From CAYYKK01 sp046351395 (GTDB taxonomy: Bacteria; Myxococcota_A; Polyangia; Polyangiales; Polyangiaceae), in assembly GCA_046351395.1 (NCBI GenBank), contig JAXLYP010000019.1, forward strand, positions 62,001 to 126,000: DNA of 64,000 nucleotides, in the 5' to 3' direction. Position numbers and translations under genes: made by a program. The notes under the pieces are model-generated. The model ran no database searches and was not told where the DNA came from. It saw only the letters and a list, made by a program, of their open reading frames with translations. This document shows, in pieces, positions 15,729 to 25,494 of the stretch (position 1 is its first letter; the number at the start of each line of letters is the position of its first letter).

Positions 15729-17813
15729 ATGCGTGCGAAACCAGCGACGATGGTCGCGCGTCGAGCCGTAGCCCCCGTCCTCGCGGCGCTCGTCGCGCTC
15801 GGCCTCCCCCTGACGGCGCTCGCGCAGCCGACGACGCACTCGTCGAAGACGCACGTCCCCGCGAAGAACCCGGTCCATCCGAAGACGCCGGAGAAGCCGA
15901 AGCAGGACAAGCCGAAGCAGGACAAGCCGAAGCAGCCGGTCCACAAGACGATCACGAACAAGGTCCCGCGCAAGGCGGGGACGGAGCGTGAAAAGCCGGG
16001 GCCGGGGGTGCGCGGCTCCATTTCGGGTGATGCCCCCACGGAGTCGAGGACGGCGAGCGCCGACCTCGGCACGATGCACGAGGTCGACGGGCTTCTGTTC
16101 CCCGAGGCCACGATGCCGAGCGGCTCCGCGGGCGCGACGAGTGGTCTGCCTCCCGAGGGCGACGGCGAGGGCGCGATCCCCAACTCGACCGGTGGAGCCG
16201 CCACCGACGTGACGTGGCTCTCCTCGCTGACGCCGCCGGACATCCCGTATCGGTGGGACGCGCGGCTGATCCGCTACCTCGAGTACTTCAAGGACGATCC
16301 CAAGGGTCGGTCGATGGTCGCGGGGCTCCTCCGCCGAAGCGGCCGGTACATCGACGAGATCCAGAAGCGCCTCCGCGCGCGCGGCATGCCCGAAGACATC
16401 GTGTGGCTCTCGGTCGTCGAGAGCGGGATGGATCCGCGGATCGCGTCCCCCGCGGGCGCCGCGGGGCTCTGGCAGTTCATGCCCAAGGCTGGCACGGCGT
16501 ACGGCCTGCGGATGGACAAGTGGGTGGACGAGCGGCTCGACCCCGAGCGCTCCACCGAGGCCGCGCTCGACTATTTGACGGATCTCAACGCCCGCTTCGG
16601 CCGCTGGGAGATGGCGTTCGCCGCATACAACATGGGGCACGGTGGCCTTCTCACGTCCGTGCGGAAATACAACACCAACGACTATTGGGAGCTCAGTCGC
16701 TTCGAGTCCGGCGTGCCCTACGAGACGGCGCTCTACGTGCCGAAGATCCTCGCGCTCGCGTTCGTCGCGCACAATCGCTCGGTCTTCGGCATCGATGCGG
16801 CCGACGTGGACGCGCCCGAGCCCTTCGTCCCCGAGGTGAAGGGAGACAAGAAGCCAGCGAAGAGCCCCGGCGAGAAGCCGGGTGGAGACAAGCTCGCGAG
16901 CGACAAGCCGCTCAGCGGCAAGCCCGACACGGACAAACCGATCGCAGACAAACCCGTCGCGGCGAAGCCCTCCGTAGACAGGCCGTCGGGCAAGTCTCCG
17001 GCGGGCAAGCTCCCCGCGGATCCGCCGAAGGACGCGGCGCCGGAGCAGCCCGTCGCCACCGTGACGGTCACCGTGCGCTGGGGCGAGTCGCTCGAGGCCA
17101 TCGCGAGCGACCACGCGACGACCGAAGCGAAGATCCGCGCATTGAACGGGATGACGACGACGGTGCCGCCGCGCCCGGGGACGTCGCTCATCGTCCCAGC
17201 GTCGCTCCGGACGACGGCCCTCTCCGAGAAGTTCGTCGCGGTCGTTCCGTCCCGCCTCGGGGAAATCCCGGGGCGGAAGCAGATCTTCTACGAGGTCGTG
17301 TGGGGCGACGGGCTCGACGAGGTCGCGTCCGCCCTCGGCGTCACGACGGGCGAGCTCTGCCAATGGAACGACATCGATCCGAGCGCGAAGCTGCACGGCA
17401 AGATGGTCCTCCAGGCGTTCGTCCCCGAGGCCCAGCCGCTCGCGAACGTTCGCTATGTCGCCGCCGCGGACGCCAACATCCTCACGGTGAACAGCCAAGG
17501 CTTCTTCGACTACTTCGAAGGCAAGAACGGGCGCACGCGCATCGTCGTGACCGCGGGCAAAGGCGACACGTGGGCGAGCCTCGCGAAGAAGTACGGAGCG
17601 ACGACGGGCCAGCTCGAGCGGATCAACCAGCGGTCGCACACTTCGAAGCTCGTCCCGGGCGAGTCCGTCGTCGTCTACGCGAAGGCCGGCACCGTCCCCA
17701 AGTCGACGCCTGCGGCGCCGTCGCCCAGCGAGCCCACCCAGCCCACGATCGACCTCGATGACGACGAGGGCGCCGCGATCAGCGATCCCGCCCGGCCGGA
17801 TCTCCAAGACTGA
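15729..17813 (+). CDS. Secreted lytic transglycosylase with LysM-like repeats (MltD-type)
   Basis: A 694-residue exported murein hydrolase. The signal peptide (VAPVLAALVALGLPLTALAQ) is followed by a Lys/Pro linker with a 15-bp DNA repeat. The SLT domain spans ~195-350: VWLSVVESGMDPRIASP contains the catalytic Glu231, and AGLWQFMPKAGTAYGL, WVDERLDPERS and MAFAAYNMG are standard for MltD-type enzymes. A second Lys/Pro/Asp linker (~370-435) leads to three LysM-like modules (~440-490, ~515-560 and ~605-655), e.g. VRWGESLEAIASDHATT and KGDTWASLAKKYGATTGQLE. There is no lipobox, so it is periplasmic rather than lipid-anchored. The start is ATG 15729, with ATG 15750 also possible. Confidence 0.88.
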   Translation: MRAKPATMVARRAVAPVLAALVALGLPLTALAQPTTHSSKTHVPAKNPVHPKTPEKPKQDKPKQDKPKQPVHKTITNKVPRKAGTEREKPGPGVRGSISGDAPTESRTASADLGTMHEVDGLLFPEATMPSGSAGATSGLPPEGDGEGAIPNSTGGAATDVTWLSSLTPPDIPYRWDARLIRYLEYFKDDPKGRSMVAGLLRRSGRYIDEIQKRLRARGMPEDIVWLSVVESGMDPRIASPAGAAGLWQFMPKAGTAYGLRMDKWVDERLDPERSTEAALDYLTDLNARFGRWEMAFAAYNMGHGGLLTSVRKYNTNDYWELSRFESGVPYETALYVPKILALAFVAHNRSVFGIDAADVDAPEPFVPEVKGDKKPAKSPGEKPGGDKLASDKPLSGKPDTDKPIADKPVAAKPSVDRPSGKSPAGKLPADPPKDAAPEQPVATVTVTVRWGESLEAIASDHATTEAKIRALNGMTTTVPPRPGTSLIVPASLRTTALSEKFVAVVPSRLGEIPGRKQIFYEVVWGDGLDEVASALGVTTGELCQWNDIDPSAKLHGKMVLQAFVPEAQPLANVRYVAAADANILTVNSQGFFDYFEGKNGRTRIVVTAGKGDTWASLAKKYGATTGQLERINQRSHTSKLVPGESVVVYAKAGTVPKSTPAAPSPSEPTQPTIDLDDDEGAAISDPARPDLQD
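15894..15935 (+). repeat. 15-bp tandem repeat encoding Lys-Pro-Lys-Gln-Asp
   Basis: The unit AAGCCGAAGCAGGAC occurs at 15894-15908 and 15909-15923, followed by a partial copy to 15935. It encodes KPKQD repeats in the linker of the lytic transglycosylase and may vary in copy number between strains. Confidence 0.8.
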
Positions 17814-17819
17814 GCGAGC

Positions 17820-18428
17820 TCAATCCGGTCCGGCGGAGTCCGGGACGGGGTCCATTGGCTCCGGCAAAGGCCGGCACTTCGGAGACGGCGCGCGGCCCGG
17901 GAGCGTCCAAAGCGGAATGTCTGTGTGCGTGGTCAATGACGTGCGGAGGGGCTCCTTGCGCGAGCCGACGGTCGCGAGAGGCGTGCTCGCCGCGTCGACA
18001 GCCACGACGTAGTACTTGAGGTCCCCGCTCGTCGAGAGCGCTCCGCACGGGATCTCACCCACGAACCCCTCCTTGGTCGGTTGGAGCTCGAGGGTGGCCC
18101 AACTCACGGCGCCGAAGGGCTTGTACCTCACGAGCACCTTCACGATGCCCGCGACGGCCGTGCGCGCGACGATCGGCAGCGGACGCTCCACCTCGGCGCT
18201 CTTCGCGTTCGTGACCGATAGACCATCCTCTCCGGAGACGAAGGGTGGAAAGCCCGTGACCCGCGGCTGCTCCGCGGGCGCCCCGCCCGTATCCGCGAGC
18301 ACCGGCGCGGCGACCGCCGTAGAAGCGCCTCGGGGCGGAGCGACGGGCTCGACCCACGCCGGCGCGTCAGCGCTCTCTCTGCACCCGGCGAACCGCATCA
18401 GCGCACCGAAGACAATCGCTCCCCGCAT
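17820..18428 (-). CDS. Hypothetical lipoprotein, last gene of FadL-like operon
   Basis: A 202-residue protein. The N-terminus is hydrophobic (AIVFGALMRFAGC) and ends at Cys16, an acceptable though not ideal lipobox. A Pro/Ala-rich stretch follows, then a compact beta domain (about 85-165; TAVAGIVKVLVRYKPFG, WATLELQPTKEG, LKYYVVAVDAAS) that looks immunoglobulin- or fibronectin-like. Its ATG directly abuts the TAG of the FadL-like gene (TAGATG), so the two are translationally coupled. It probably sits in the outer membrane as an accessory of that barrel. No family recognised. Confidence 0.7.
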   Translation of the reverse strand: MRGAIVFGALMRFAGCRESADAPAWVEPVAPPRGASTAVAAPVLADTGGAPAEQPRVTGFPPFVSGEDGLSVTNAKSAEVERPLPIVARTAVAGIVKVLVRYKPFGAVSWATLELQPTKEGFVGEIPCGALSTSGDLKYYVVAVDAASTPLATVGSRKEPLRTSLTTHTDIPLWTLPGRAPSPKCRPLPEPMDPVPDSAGPD

Positions 18429-20123
18429 CTACTTCTTCGGCGGAGTCTTCGCGGGAGGCGTCTTCGCGGGAGGCGCCTTCTCGTCCGGCTTTTTCTGGTC
18501 GCTCTTCTTCTCGTCGGGCTTCTTCTCGGGCGGCGTCGGCGGGGCGGGCTCGTCCTTCGGCGCGCTCGGGTCGTCGCCCTTCTTCTTGTCGAGTTGAGGC
18601 TCGTCGGTCGTGGGGCGGCCGTCGTCCTTCGGCTTGTCTGCGACGGGTTCAGCGGGCTTGGGGTGGCCGAACGTCCATGTCATCCCCAGGCCGACGACGT
18701 TCGCGTCCCACGAGTACGTTCCGCCGTTGATGTAGTCGGGGTTCTTCGGAGGCGTCGCGTTGAGCGGCACCGTCTGGACGACGCGCGCGTCCTTCGCGGG
18801 CACCTCGACGGTCTCGGCGAACGTGTGCGCATACACCGCGTCCAGGCGGAGCTGGCCGATTCGAACCGAGACCCCGACGGTCGGCGTGACCTTGTTGCTG
18901 TCGATGGTGAGCACGGACAGGAACTCGGGCGGGATCGCGCTCGTCTCGTAGTTCACGCCGAGGCGCGGCGTGACGTCCACCTTCTCGCTCGCCTTGATGG
19001 AGTACTCCGCGCCGAACATGACCGCGATCGCGTTCTGCGCGCCGCGAGGGATCGTCACGTCCGGGATGAAGTAGTCCTTCGGGAACCCCGGCAGGTTCTG
19101 GAGCGACACGTCGTCCGGAGAGACGGTGATCGTGTCGTGCATCTCCCAGTGCTCGTAGCTCCCCGCGAGCTCCATCCGGAGGCCCTTCGTGAGATCGCGC
19201 GACTCGAGGCCGAGGCGCGCGTTGAAGGGCAGCGCGAAGGAGACATTCGCGTCCTCCCCCTCCTGCGACGCCTTGTCGAACACCGGGGCGGTCGGGAGGC
19301 GCGTCTTGATCGTCGCCGGAGCGTTGATCCAGAACGGCAGGTGGAACGATCCCCCGAGCCTCCAGTTCTTCACGAACTCCCACGTGATCCCCAGGTTGCC
19401 GCTCGGCGTGATGATGGGCGCCGCGTTGATCTGCGCGAGCACGTCCCACGACGGATCTTCGGGCGAGCAGAAGAAGCGCTCCGGGATGCAGCCGCTCATC
19501 ACCTGCGTCGCCGCGAACGATCCGACGAGGAACTCCACGCCGAGCCCGACGCGGAGCTGCTTGATCGGCGCCCACGCGACCCACCCGCCGAGCACGGCGA
19601 GGACCGAGCCGTCGAGCGTGAGGAGCGAGTACCTCTGGGGCGCGGGCTCCCCCTTGTCCGTCTTGTCCGGGTACGTCGGGATGGCGGCGTACGGGACGTA
19701 CGCCCCGAACGCGAGCATCCAATCGGGGTGCGGTGAGAACGAGCCCACGATCGTCGGGATGGGGAGGAACGCGGACGACCCGTTCACCGTCTCGAACGTC
19801 TGCTCGTAGGTCGCGACAGTGTCGCCCGTGTTCGGGTCGATCTGTCGGAGCAGCGCCTCGCGCGTGTACGACGAGTTGAAGTTCACCCACGACGCGTCGA
19901 ACAGGAACTGCGATCCCGCGTCGTAGATGTTCGCCGGGTTGTAGGTGATCGCGTTGAGGTCGTCCGCACCCGCGACGAACGCGCCGCCCCGTCCGAGCGC
20001 CCGCACACCTCGCTGCGAGATGTAGAGGCCGCCTGCTTCGGCTCGGTGCTCGACGAACGCCGCGGTTCCCGCCGCGCCGGCGAGGACGAGGGCGGAGACC
20101 AGTGACCTGGATGTGAGGGTCAT
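18429..20123 (-). CDS. FadL/TodX-like outer-membrane transport protein
   Basis: A 564-residue outer-membrane barrel related to long-chain fatty acid and hydrocarbon porins. A signal peptide (residues 1-~30, ending at AEA) precedes the mature N-terminus GGLYISQRGVRALGRGGAFV and DDLNAITYNPANI, the hatch signature of FadL proteins with its invariant NPA. The barrel strands run to ~510 and end in VGLGMTWTFGH. A ~55-residue Lys/Asp/Pro tail (DKKKGDDPSAPKDEPAPPTP and onward) follows the barrel, which is unusual since barrels normally end in an aromatic residue. The start ATG overlaps the stop of the 1300-residue lipoprotein gene by 4 bp. It likely takes up a hydrophobic substrate, which is unidentified. 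Confidence 0.85.
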   Translation of the reverse strand: MTLTSRSLVSALVLAGAAGTAAFVEHRAEAGGLYISQRGVRALGRGGAFVAGADDLNAITYNPANIYDAGSQFLFDASWVNFNSSYTREALLRQIDPNTGDTVATYEQTFETVNGSSAFLPIPTIVGSFSPHPDWMLAFGAYVPYAAIPTYPDKTDKGEPAPQRYSLLTLDGSVLAVLGGWVAWAPIKQLRVGLGVEFLVGSFAATQVMSGCIPERFFCSPEDPSWDVLAQINAAPIITPSGNLGITWEFVKNWRLGGSFHLPFWINAPATIKTRLPTAPVFDKASQEGEDANVSFALPFNARLGLESRDLTKGLRMELAGSYEHWEMHDTITVSPDDVSLQNLPGFPKDYFIPDVTIPRGAQNAIAVMFGAEYSIKASEKVDVTPRLGVNYETSAIPPEFLSVLTIDSNKVTPTVGVSVRIGQLRLDAVYAHTFAETVEVPAKDARVVQTVPLNATPPKNPDYINGGTYSWDANVVGLGMTWTFGHPKPAEPVADKPKDDGRPTTDEPQLDKKKGDDPSAPKDEPAPPTPPEKKPDEKKSDQKKPDEKAPPAKTPPAKTPPKK

Positions 20124-23100
20124 TTGCGCTGTCGGTTGTTGATGATGGCGTAGAGCTGCTCGAGCCCGCGGTTCTTGTCGGTCATGAAGTCGCGGACGGT
20201 GCCCATGATCTGCGCGTAGTCGGCAGGGCCGAGCGGCTCCTGCTGCGACGGATCCAGCCGGTGAATGTCTGCGATCGAGTCGATGATGAGTTCGAGCGGG
20301 CTGAGCGACTCTGGCCCCCCGTCGTCGATGGGGTTCACGAGGTTCGCGAGCACGTGGTCCATCACGTGGTACTTGTCGTACTTGTCGTCCGTCAGGGCCT
20401 TCAGCACGCGGATCGTGCGGTCGGCGCAGCCGGGGGACGGGCTGTCCGCGGGCTCCGCGGCGATGGAGGCGGCCTGGATGATGGGCGCGATCTTCGCGTC
20501 GTCCGTGAGGACCTGCATGACGTCGACCATCGACGCGAGCGTGGACTGGAGGGCGTCCCCGCTGCTCGCGCTCGCGAGCAAGTAGGAGAGGAAGCGCTCG
20601 AGCTCGCGCCGCGCGCCGTCGTCGGCTTGCATGTGCTCGGTCATGTCCACCATCGAGGCGAACATCGGCCCCGAGAGCGTATCGACGAGGTTCTTCGAGA
20701 GCTCGCGCGTCGCCCACACGCACTCCGTCCCGTTCTCGCGGTCGGGGCAGTGTCCGTTCACCTGCTCGCGCGTGAGCTTCAGGATCGCGACGAGCATCGG
20801 CGCGAGGGACTTGTTCTTGAAGTGCGTGTTCGCGCCGGTGCCCTCGGTGCCGAGCAGCGTGTCGACGAGCTGGGAGCGCGCGCGCTTCCACTTTTGCTGC
20901 CGGAGAAGGCCGTCCTCACCGCCGCTCGCGAACGCCACGTCCATCGCGTGGAACGCGTCCGCGAACATGTTGAACGGCGTGACCTGCGCCTGCGCCGTGC
21001 CGTCCGTCCACTTCGCGCCCTTGTTGCCGTGGCGGTCCTTCATCTGGACCGCCTTCGCGTGGGTCTGCCCGAAGAGGACGCGCGTCGTGATCTCGAGGAC
21101 GTCCGCGCCCGTGATCGTCTTGCCCTTGTTCGGTCCGCGCGCGATCGTCACCTTGGAGACGTTCGCCGCGGCCTTCGCGAACTCGTGGAGCGCGGGGATG
21201 ATGTCGCTCCGCGCCGCCGCCGCGATGATCGGCTCGTACCGGTTGATGCCCGCCCCCGAACAGTATTTCGGGTTCTGGTCGTACTTGCCGGTCGAGTTGC
21301 ACTCCGCGCCGTGGTCGGCGCCGGGCCAGTGCGCGTAGAGGATGTCGATCAGATCGATGAACATCCGCTCGCCGGAGATGTCGTTCACGTTGCAGAAGCT
21401 CACGTCCGCGTTGCACGTCGTGTTGACGAACTGCGTGAGCATCGGCCGGAGGTACTCGTAGAACCCGAGCCTCTCCCAGGTGAAGATCGAGTTGCGATCC
21501 CGCGCGCGGAGGAGGTCGTCCTTCGTCGCGCACTGGCCGACGCCGTTGCTGTTCTTCGGACAGACCGACGCGCCGACGGGCTCCATCAGTTTGTAGATGA
21601 AGCTCGCAGTGTCGCTGTTCTCGTTGAGGCTGTCGTAGTCCGGCAGGTGCCCCCATTGGTCGCTGTCGGCGCCGAAGAACACGAGCCGGTTGAGCGCCTT
21701 CGGGGACGGGTGCAGCGTGAGCCCGTCGATCCCGCTCGAGTCCTGGAAGAGCTGATCCGGTGAGAGGCCGAAGTTGTCGAGGAAGTCGATGAGCGCGTTG
21801 AGCGTCCCCGGCTTCAGGTTCAGCACGGCGCGCTTCGGGTGGTTCGCGGGGAGCAGCGAGTCGAGGTAGAACGCCGCGAGATCCGGCATCTCGAAGAGCT
21901 CGCACTCCGAGTACGAACCGCCCGGCGGGAAGTCGATCGTGAGCCCGGCGAGCTTCGACTGGACGACCGCGCCGTTCTTGTTGCACGCCTTGGCGCCACG
22001 CGCGTCGTGGATGAGGAGCATCGCGCGCTCGAGCATCGAGCGATTGTCTGCGCTCCGCGGCTTGTTCCAGTCGACCTTCGTCACCGGATCGGACGCGCTG
22101 CTCGGCCCGACGCTGATGTTCACCGACACGCCGTTGATGTTGTTCTTGTCGTAGGTGATTTGATCGCGGAACTCCGCGAAACCTCCGACGGCGTCACCCA
22201 TGTTGTCCGCCCCGCCGATCGGCGAGACGGTCGTGGGATCGGCGAGCGCGCCGAGGAGCTTCGCGGTGAGCCCCGGGGACTCGACGATCCGCTCGACGAC
22301 CTGGGCGACCTGATCCCAGACGGGGTTCTCGTACGGCAGCGCTGCGGGCGGGAACTTCCCGGCCGCGACGTCCGCGTCGTACTGGTTCGCGATGTCCTTT
22401 ACGTGGATCGCCGCCGCGATGAGGCGCGCCATCTCGGGCTCGTGGTTCTCGAGCAGATCGATCATGCCCGCGAGGACGACGTCCGAGTCCTGGTCGCCGA
22501 TGACCTGGCCGGCCGCGTGGATGAGGTCCGCGACGGGGGAGTCCTCGGCGCGGAAACGGCTGTATTTCACGCAGTTCGAACAGCCCGTGCCGAGCGGGAC
22601 GACCTTCTCCGAGTCGAAGTCGTACTCGGCGTCCTCGCGCCCGCCGAAGAGCATGTACGAGCCCGAGAGCGCGTACATGAGCGTCTCGTTCTCGACCTGG
22701 AACGCGTTCGGATCCCCCGCGTCCGCGTATTGGGTCGCGTCGAGGAGCGGGAGGAACGAGCGCGTGAGCCCGGCGGCGAGGGTGCGCGACGTGTCGACGT
22801 ACGCGTAGAGGCTCGGATCCGGGCGGCCGAACTCGTCCCCGCCGGAGGAGAGCCCGGGGATGACGAACGGCGAGGCGACGCCGAGCGGCGCGCCGCTCCC
22901 GTCCACGAAGCGGCCCGCTCCGTCCACGTCCGCGTAGCCGTCCCCGTCGGCGTCCACGAACGGCGCGGGGACGGTGCCAGGGAAGCCGGGCACGTTGCCC
23001 GCGGGCACGACGAAGCCGCGTCGATCACGGACGGCGATGAGGCGCACCGGATCGTTCGGGGAGTCCGCGAACGCGTCGTCCTCGGTGAGCATCATGTCGC

Positions 23101-24022
23101 GCATCATCTCGATCGTGCTGCGCGGCCGGTTGGGCTGCATCGTCGACTTGTCGATGACGAGCGTCGGCAGGTTCGACACGGTGACCGTCGCGCTCTGCAT
23201 CTCCTTCTCGGCGAAGCGGAGCACTTGCTGGAGCTCGGGCGCGGCGGCGCCGTTCGGCCCGAGGACGCCGAGCGAGCTCAGCGTGAAGTTCCGGAGCCCC
23301 GGGTACGAGAGCATCGCCCGGACCGCGCCGAGCCCGACCTTGAACGGCCGGTAGCCCTGGCGGCCCCAGATCTGCGCGAGCGTCTGCATCGCCTCGGGGG
23401 CGTTCCCCATCGCGTCGAAGAGGCGCCCGAGCGCGCGCGTCGTCGCGGGGGTGAGGGCCTCACCGCCCTTCTCGTAGGGGTTGATCTCGTAGAGCGGGAC
23501 GATGCCTTGCCCGAGCGCCATGAGCGCGTCGTGCAGGCGGATCGTGTCGCCCTCCTCGGGCGTCGCCACGTTGTCGATCTCGATGTCCGGGAAGAGCGCG
23601 TTGAACGCGCGGACGAGATCGCTCCGGCGCCGCGCGAGCGCCTCCATCTTCGCGGTCGCGAGGCGGCGCGCCTCGACCGCCACGTCCCCCTTGGGCTCGG
23701 GGAGGTTCGAAACGTCGACCGTGTCGGCGTACGTGCCGGTGTTGTCGTAGTGGCAGACCGGGCGGTACGAGTCACCGTCGAGGTCCTCCTGGAAGACCTC
23801 GGCGCCCACCCGGTCGCAGAGGACACCGTAGAGGTCGTCCCCGAACGTGGCCTCGGGCCGTGGCTTGCGGGTCGTGTCGAGCTCGTTGCACGACGAGACG
23901 AACGCGCTCTGCCCCACGCCGAGCGCGAGCAGGACGACGCTCGCGATCCGCGGCAGCCGGGCGCGCGGCTGATCGACGCGGCGGACGCTCGTCCCCGCTC
24001 GCCCCTTGTTTTTCGAACGCAT
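20120..24022 (-). CDS. Very large hypothetical lipoprotein, first gene of FadL-like operon
   Basis: A 1300-residue exported protein. A basic n-region precedes PRIASVVLLALGVGQSAFVSSC, giving a lipobox-like end with Cys at about residue 45. Most of the rest is alpha-helical with repeated helix pairs. One acidic loop, DADGDGYADVDGAGRFVD (~350-367), resembles a calcium-binding thrombospondin type 3 or EF-hand loop. Several Cys pairs (CSNCVK, CNADVSFC, CPKNSNGVGQC) suggest disulfides outside the cytoplasm. I do not recognise the family. The 4-bp ATGA overlap with the FadL-like gene indicates a joint function, perhaps as periplasmic partner or ligand carrier of that barrel. It starts 66 bp from the divergent glmU. 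Confidence 0.75.
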   Translation of the reverse strand: MRSKNKGRAGTSVRRVDQPRARLPRIASVVLLALGVGQSAFVSSCNELDTTRKPRPEATFGDDLYGVLCDRVGAEVFQEDLDGDSYRPVCHYDNTGTYADTVDVSNLPEPKGDVAVEARRLATAKMEALARRRSDLVRAFNALFPDIEIDNVATPEEGDTIRLHDALMALGQGIVPLYEINPYEKGGEALTPATTRALGRLFDAMGNAPEAMQTLAQIWGRQGYRPFKVGLGAVRAMLSYPGLRNFTLSSLGVLGPNGAAAPELQQVLRFAEKEMQSATVTVSNLPTLVIDKSTMQPNRPRSTIEMMRDMMLTEDDAFADSPNDPVRLIAVRDRRGFVVPAGNVPGFPGTVPAPFVDADGDGYADVDGAGRFVDGSGAPLGVASPFVIPGLSSGGDEFGRPDPSLYAYVDTSRTLAAGLTRSFLPLLDATQYADAGDPNAFQVENETLMYALSGSYMLFGGREDAEYDFDSEKVVPLGTGCSNCVKYSRFRAEDSPVADLIHAAGQVIGDQDSDVVLAGMIDLLENHEPEMARLIAAAIHVKDIANQYDADVAAGKFPPAALPYENPVWDQVAQVVERIVESPGLTAKLLGALADPTTVSPIGGADNMGDAVGGFAEFRDQITYDKNNINGVSVNISVGPSSASDPVTKVDWNKPRSADNRSMLERAMLLIHDARGAKACNKNGAVVQSKLAGLTIDFPPGGSYSECELFEMPDLAAFYLDSLLPANHPKRAVLNLKPGTLNALIDFLDNFGLSPDQLFQDSSGIDGLTLHPSPKALNRLVFFGADSDQWGHLPDYDSLNENSDTASFIYKLMEPVGASVCPKNSNGVGQCATKDDLLRARDRNSIFTWERLGFYEYLRPMLTQFVNTTCNADVSFCNVNDISGERMFIDLIDILYAHWPGADHGAECNSTGKYDQNPKYCSGAGINRYEPIIAAAARSDIIPALHEFAKAAANVSKVTIARGPNKGKTITGADVLEITTRVLFGQTHAKAVQMKDRHGNKGAKWTDGTAQAQVTPFNMFADAFHAMDVAFASGGEDGLLRQQKWKRARSQLVDTLLGTEGTGANTHFKNKSLAPMLVAILKLTREQVNGHCPDRENGTECVWATRELSKNLVDTLSGPMFASMVDMTEHMQADDGARRELERFLSYLLASASSGDALQSTLASMVDVMQVLTDDAKIAPIIQAASIAAEPADSPSPGCADRTIRVLKALTDDKYDKYHVMDHVLANLVNPIDDGGPESLSPLELIIDSIADIHRLDPSQQEPLGPADYAQIMGTVRDFMTDKNRGLEQLYAIINNRQRK

Positions 24023-24088
24023 GTGAAGCTCCCGGAATCGAGGTTAGTCGAAGCTGACCAAAAAGGGTTGGGGTAGAGTCGCCGCCCT

Positions 24089-25474
24089 ATGTCGATCCAG
24101 TCGAGCGCGATCATCCTCGCGGCCGGGCAGGGCACCCGAATGAAGAGCACCCGCGCGAAGGTGCTGTTCGAGGTCTGCGGGCGGCCGATCTTGCACCACG
24201 TCGTCCACGCGGCGCTCGGCGCCGGCGTCGAGGACATCGTCGTCGTCGTCGGGTTCGATGGAGATCGCGTGCGCGCGTCGCTCGCGGGCTTCGGCGAGAG
24301 GGTCCGGTGCGTCACCCAAGACCGGCAGCTCGGCACCGGCCACGCCGTCGGGTGCGCCCTCCCCGCGGTCGCGGACGCCGACCGATGCCTCGTGCTCTGC
24401 GGGGACACGCCGCTCCTCGAGTCCGCGGATCTCGCCCCCCTCGTCGGTCCCCTCCCCGATGGCGTCGACCTCGCGCTCCTCACGTGCAACGTGCCCGATC
24501 CGACGGGGTACGGCCGCATCCTCCGCGGCGCGGACGGCAAGGTGATTGGGATCCGCGAGCACCGGGACTGCTCCGAGGCGGAGCGAGCGATCCACGAGAT
24601 CAACCCGGGGATGTACGTCGCCCGGATGGGGTTCATGAAGGACGCCGTGGCGCGGCTCGCGCCGAACAACGCGCAGGGCGAGCTCTACTTCACGGACGTC
24701 GTCGCCGAGGCCGCGCAGAAGGGCGGAGCGCTCGGGTTCCTCGCGCGGGACCACGCGACGCTCGCGGGGATCAACGATCGCGTGCAGCTCGCGGACGCGG
24801 AGGCGTTCGGGTACCGGCGCACGGCGGATCGGCTGCGCCGATCGGGCGTGACGATCCGCGGCGACGCGCGCATCGACGAGGGCGTCGTCGTCGAGCCCGA
24901 CGCGACGCTCGAGACGGGCGTGGTGCTACGGGGGAAGACGCGGATCGGCGCGGGCGCGCACGTCGACGTCGGCTGCGTCCTCACGGACGTCGACGTCGCG
25001 GAGAACGCGCAGCTCCTCCCCTACAGCGTGCTCCGGCAGTCGAAGGTCGGCGCGGGCGCGCAGATCGGGCCGTTCTCCCACGTCCGCCCGGACTCGGAGA
25101 TCGGTGAGGGCGCGCACATCGGAAACTTCGTCGAGACGAAGAAGACGATCGTGCGGAAGGGCGCGAAGGCGAACCACCTCGCCTACCTCGGCGACGGGGA
25201 CATCGGCGAGGGCGCGAACATCGGCGCGGGGACGATCTTCTGCAACTACGACGGCTTCAAGAAGCACAAGACTACGATCGAAGCCGGCGCGTTCATCGGC
25301 AGCGACTCGCAGCTCGTCGCCCCCGTCCGCGTGGGCGTCGGCGCGTACGTCGCGACCGGCACGACCGTGACGAAGGACGTCCCCGACGACGCGCTCGCGA
25401 TCGCCCGCGTCAAGCAAGAGAACAAAGAGGGCTACGCCTCGAAGCTCCGCGCGCGAATGAAGGCTGCGAAGTAG
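24089..25474 (+). CDS. glmU: Bifunctional UDP-N-acetylglucosamine pyrophosphorylase / glucosamine-1-phosphate N-acetyltransferase
   Basis: Cytoplasmic enzyme for the last two steps to UDP-GlcNAc, the precursor of peptidoglycan and LPS. The 461-residue length is normal. The uridylyltransferase domain begins with ILAAGQGTRMKSTRAKVLFE (9-28), with QLGTGHAV and CGDTPLL following. A linker leads to the left-handed beta-helix of hexapeptide repeats (~250-440). The acetyltransferase site shows the conserved catalytic His in KANHLAYLGDGDIGEGANIG and NYDGFKKHKT. Start ATG 24089. Divergent from the giant lipoprotein gene and convergent with ribA, ending at a shared hairpin. Confidence 0.95.
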   Translation: MSIQSSAIILAAGQGTRMKSTRAKVLFEVCGRPILHHVVHAALGAGVEDIVVVVGFDGDRVRASLAGFGERVRCVTQDRQLGTGHAVGCALPAVADADRCLVLCGDTPLLESADLAPLVGPLPDGVDLALLTCNVPDPTGYGRILRGADGKVIGIREHRDCSEAERAIHEINPGMYVARMGFMKDAVARLAPNNAQGELYFTDVVAEAAQKGGALGFLARDHATLAGINDRVQLADAEAFGYRRTADRLRRSGVTIRGDARIDEGVVVEPDATLETGVVLRGKTRIGAGAHVDVGCVLTDVDVAENAQLLPYSVLRQSKVGAGAQIGPFSHVRPDSEIGEGAHIGNFVETKKTIVRKGAKANHLAYLGDGDIGEGANIGAGTIFCNYDGFKKHKTTIEAGAFIGSDSQLVAPVRVGVGAYVATGTTVTKDVPDDALAIARVKQENKEGYASKLRARMKAAK

Positions 25475-25494
25475 AGGCGAGACAGCGGGAGAAA

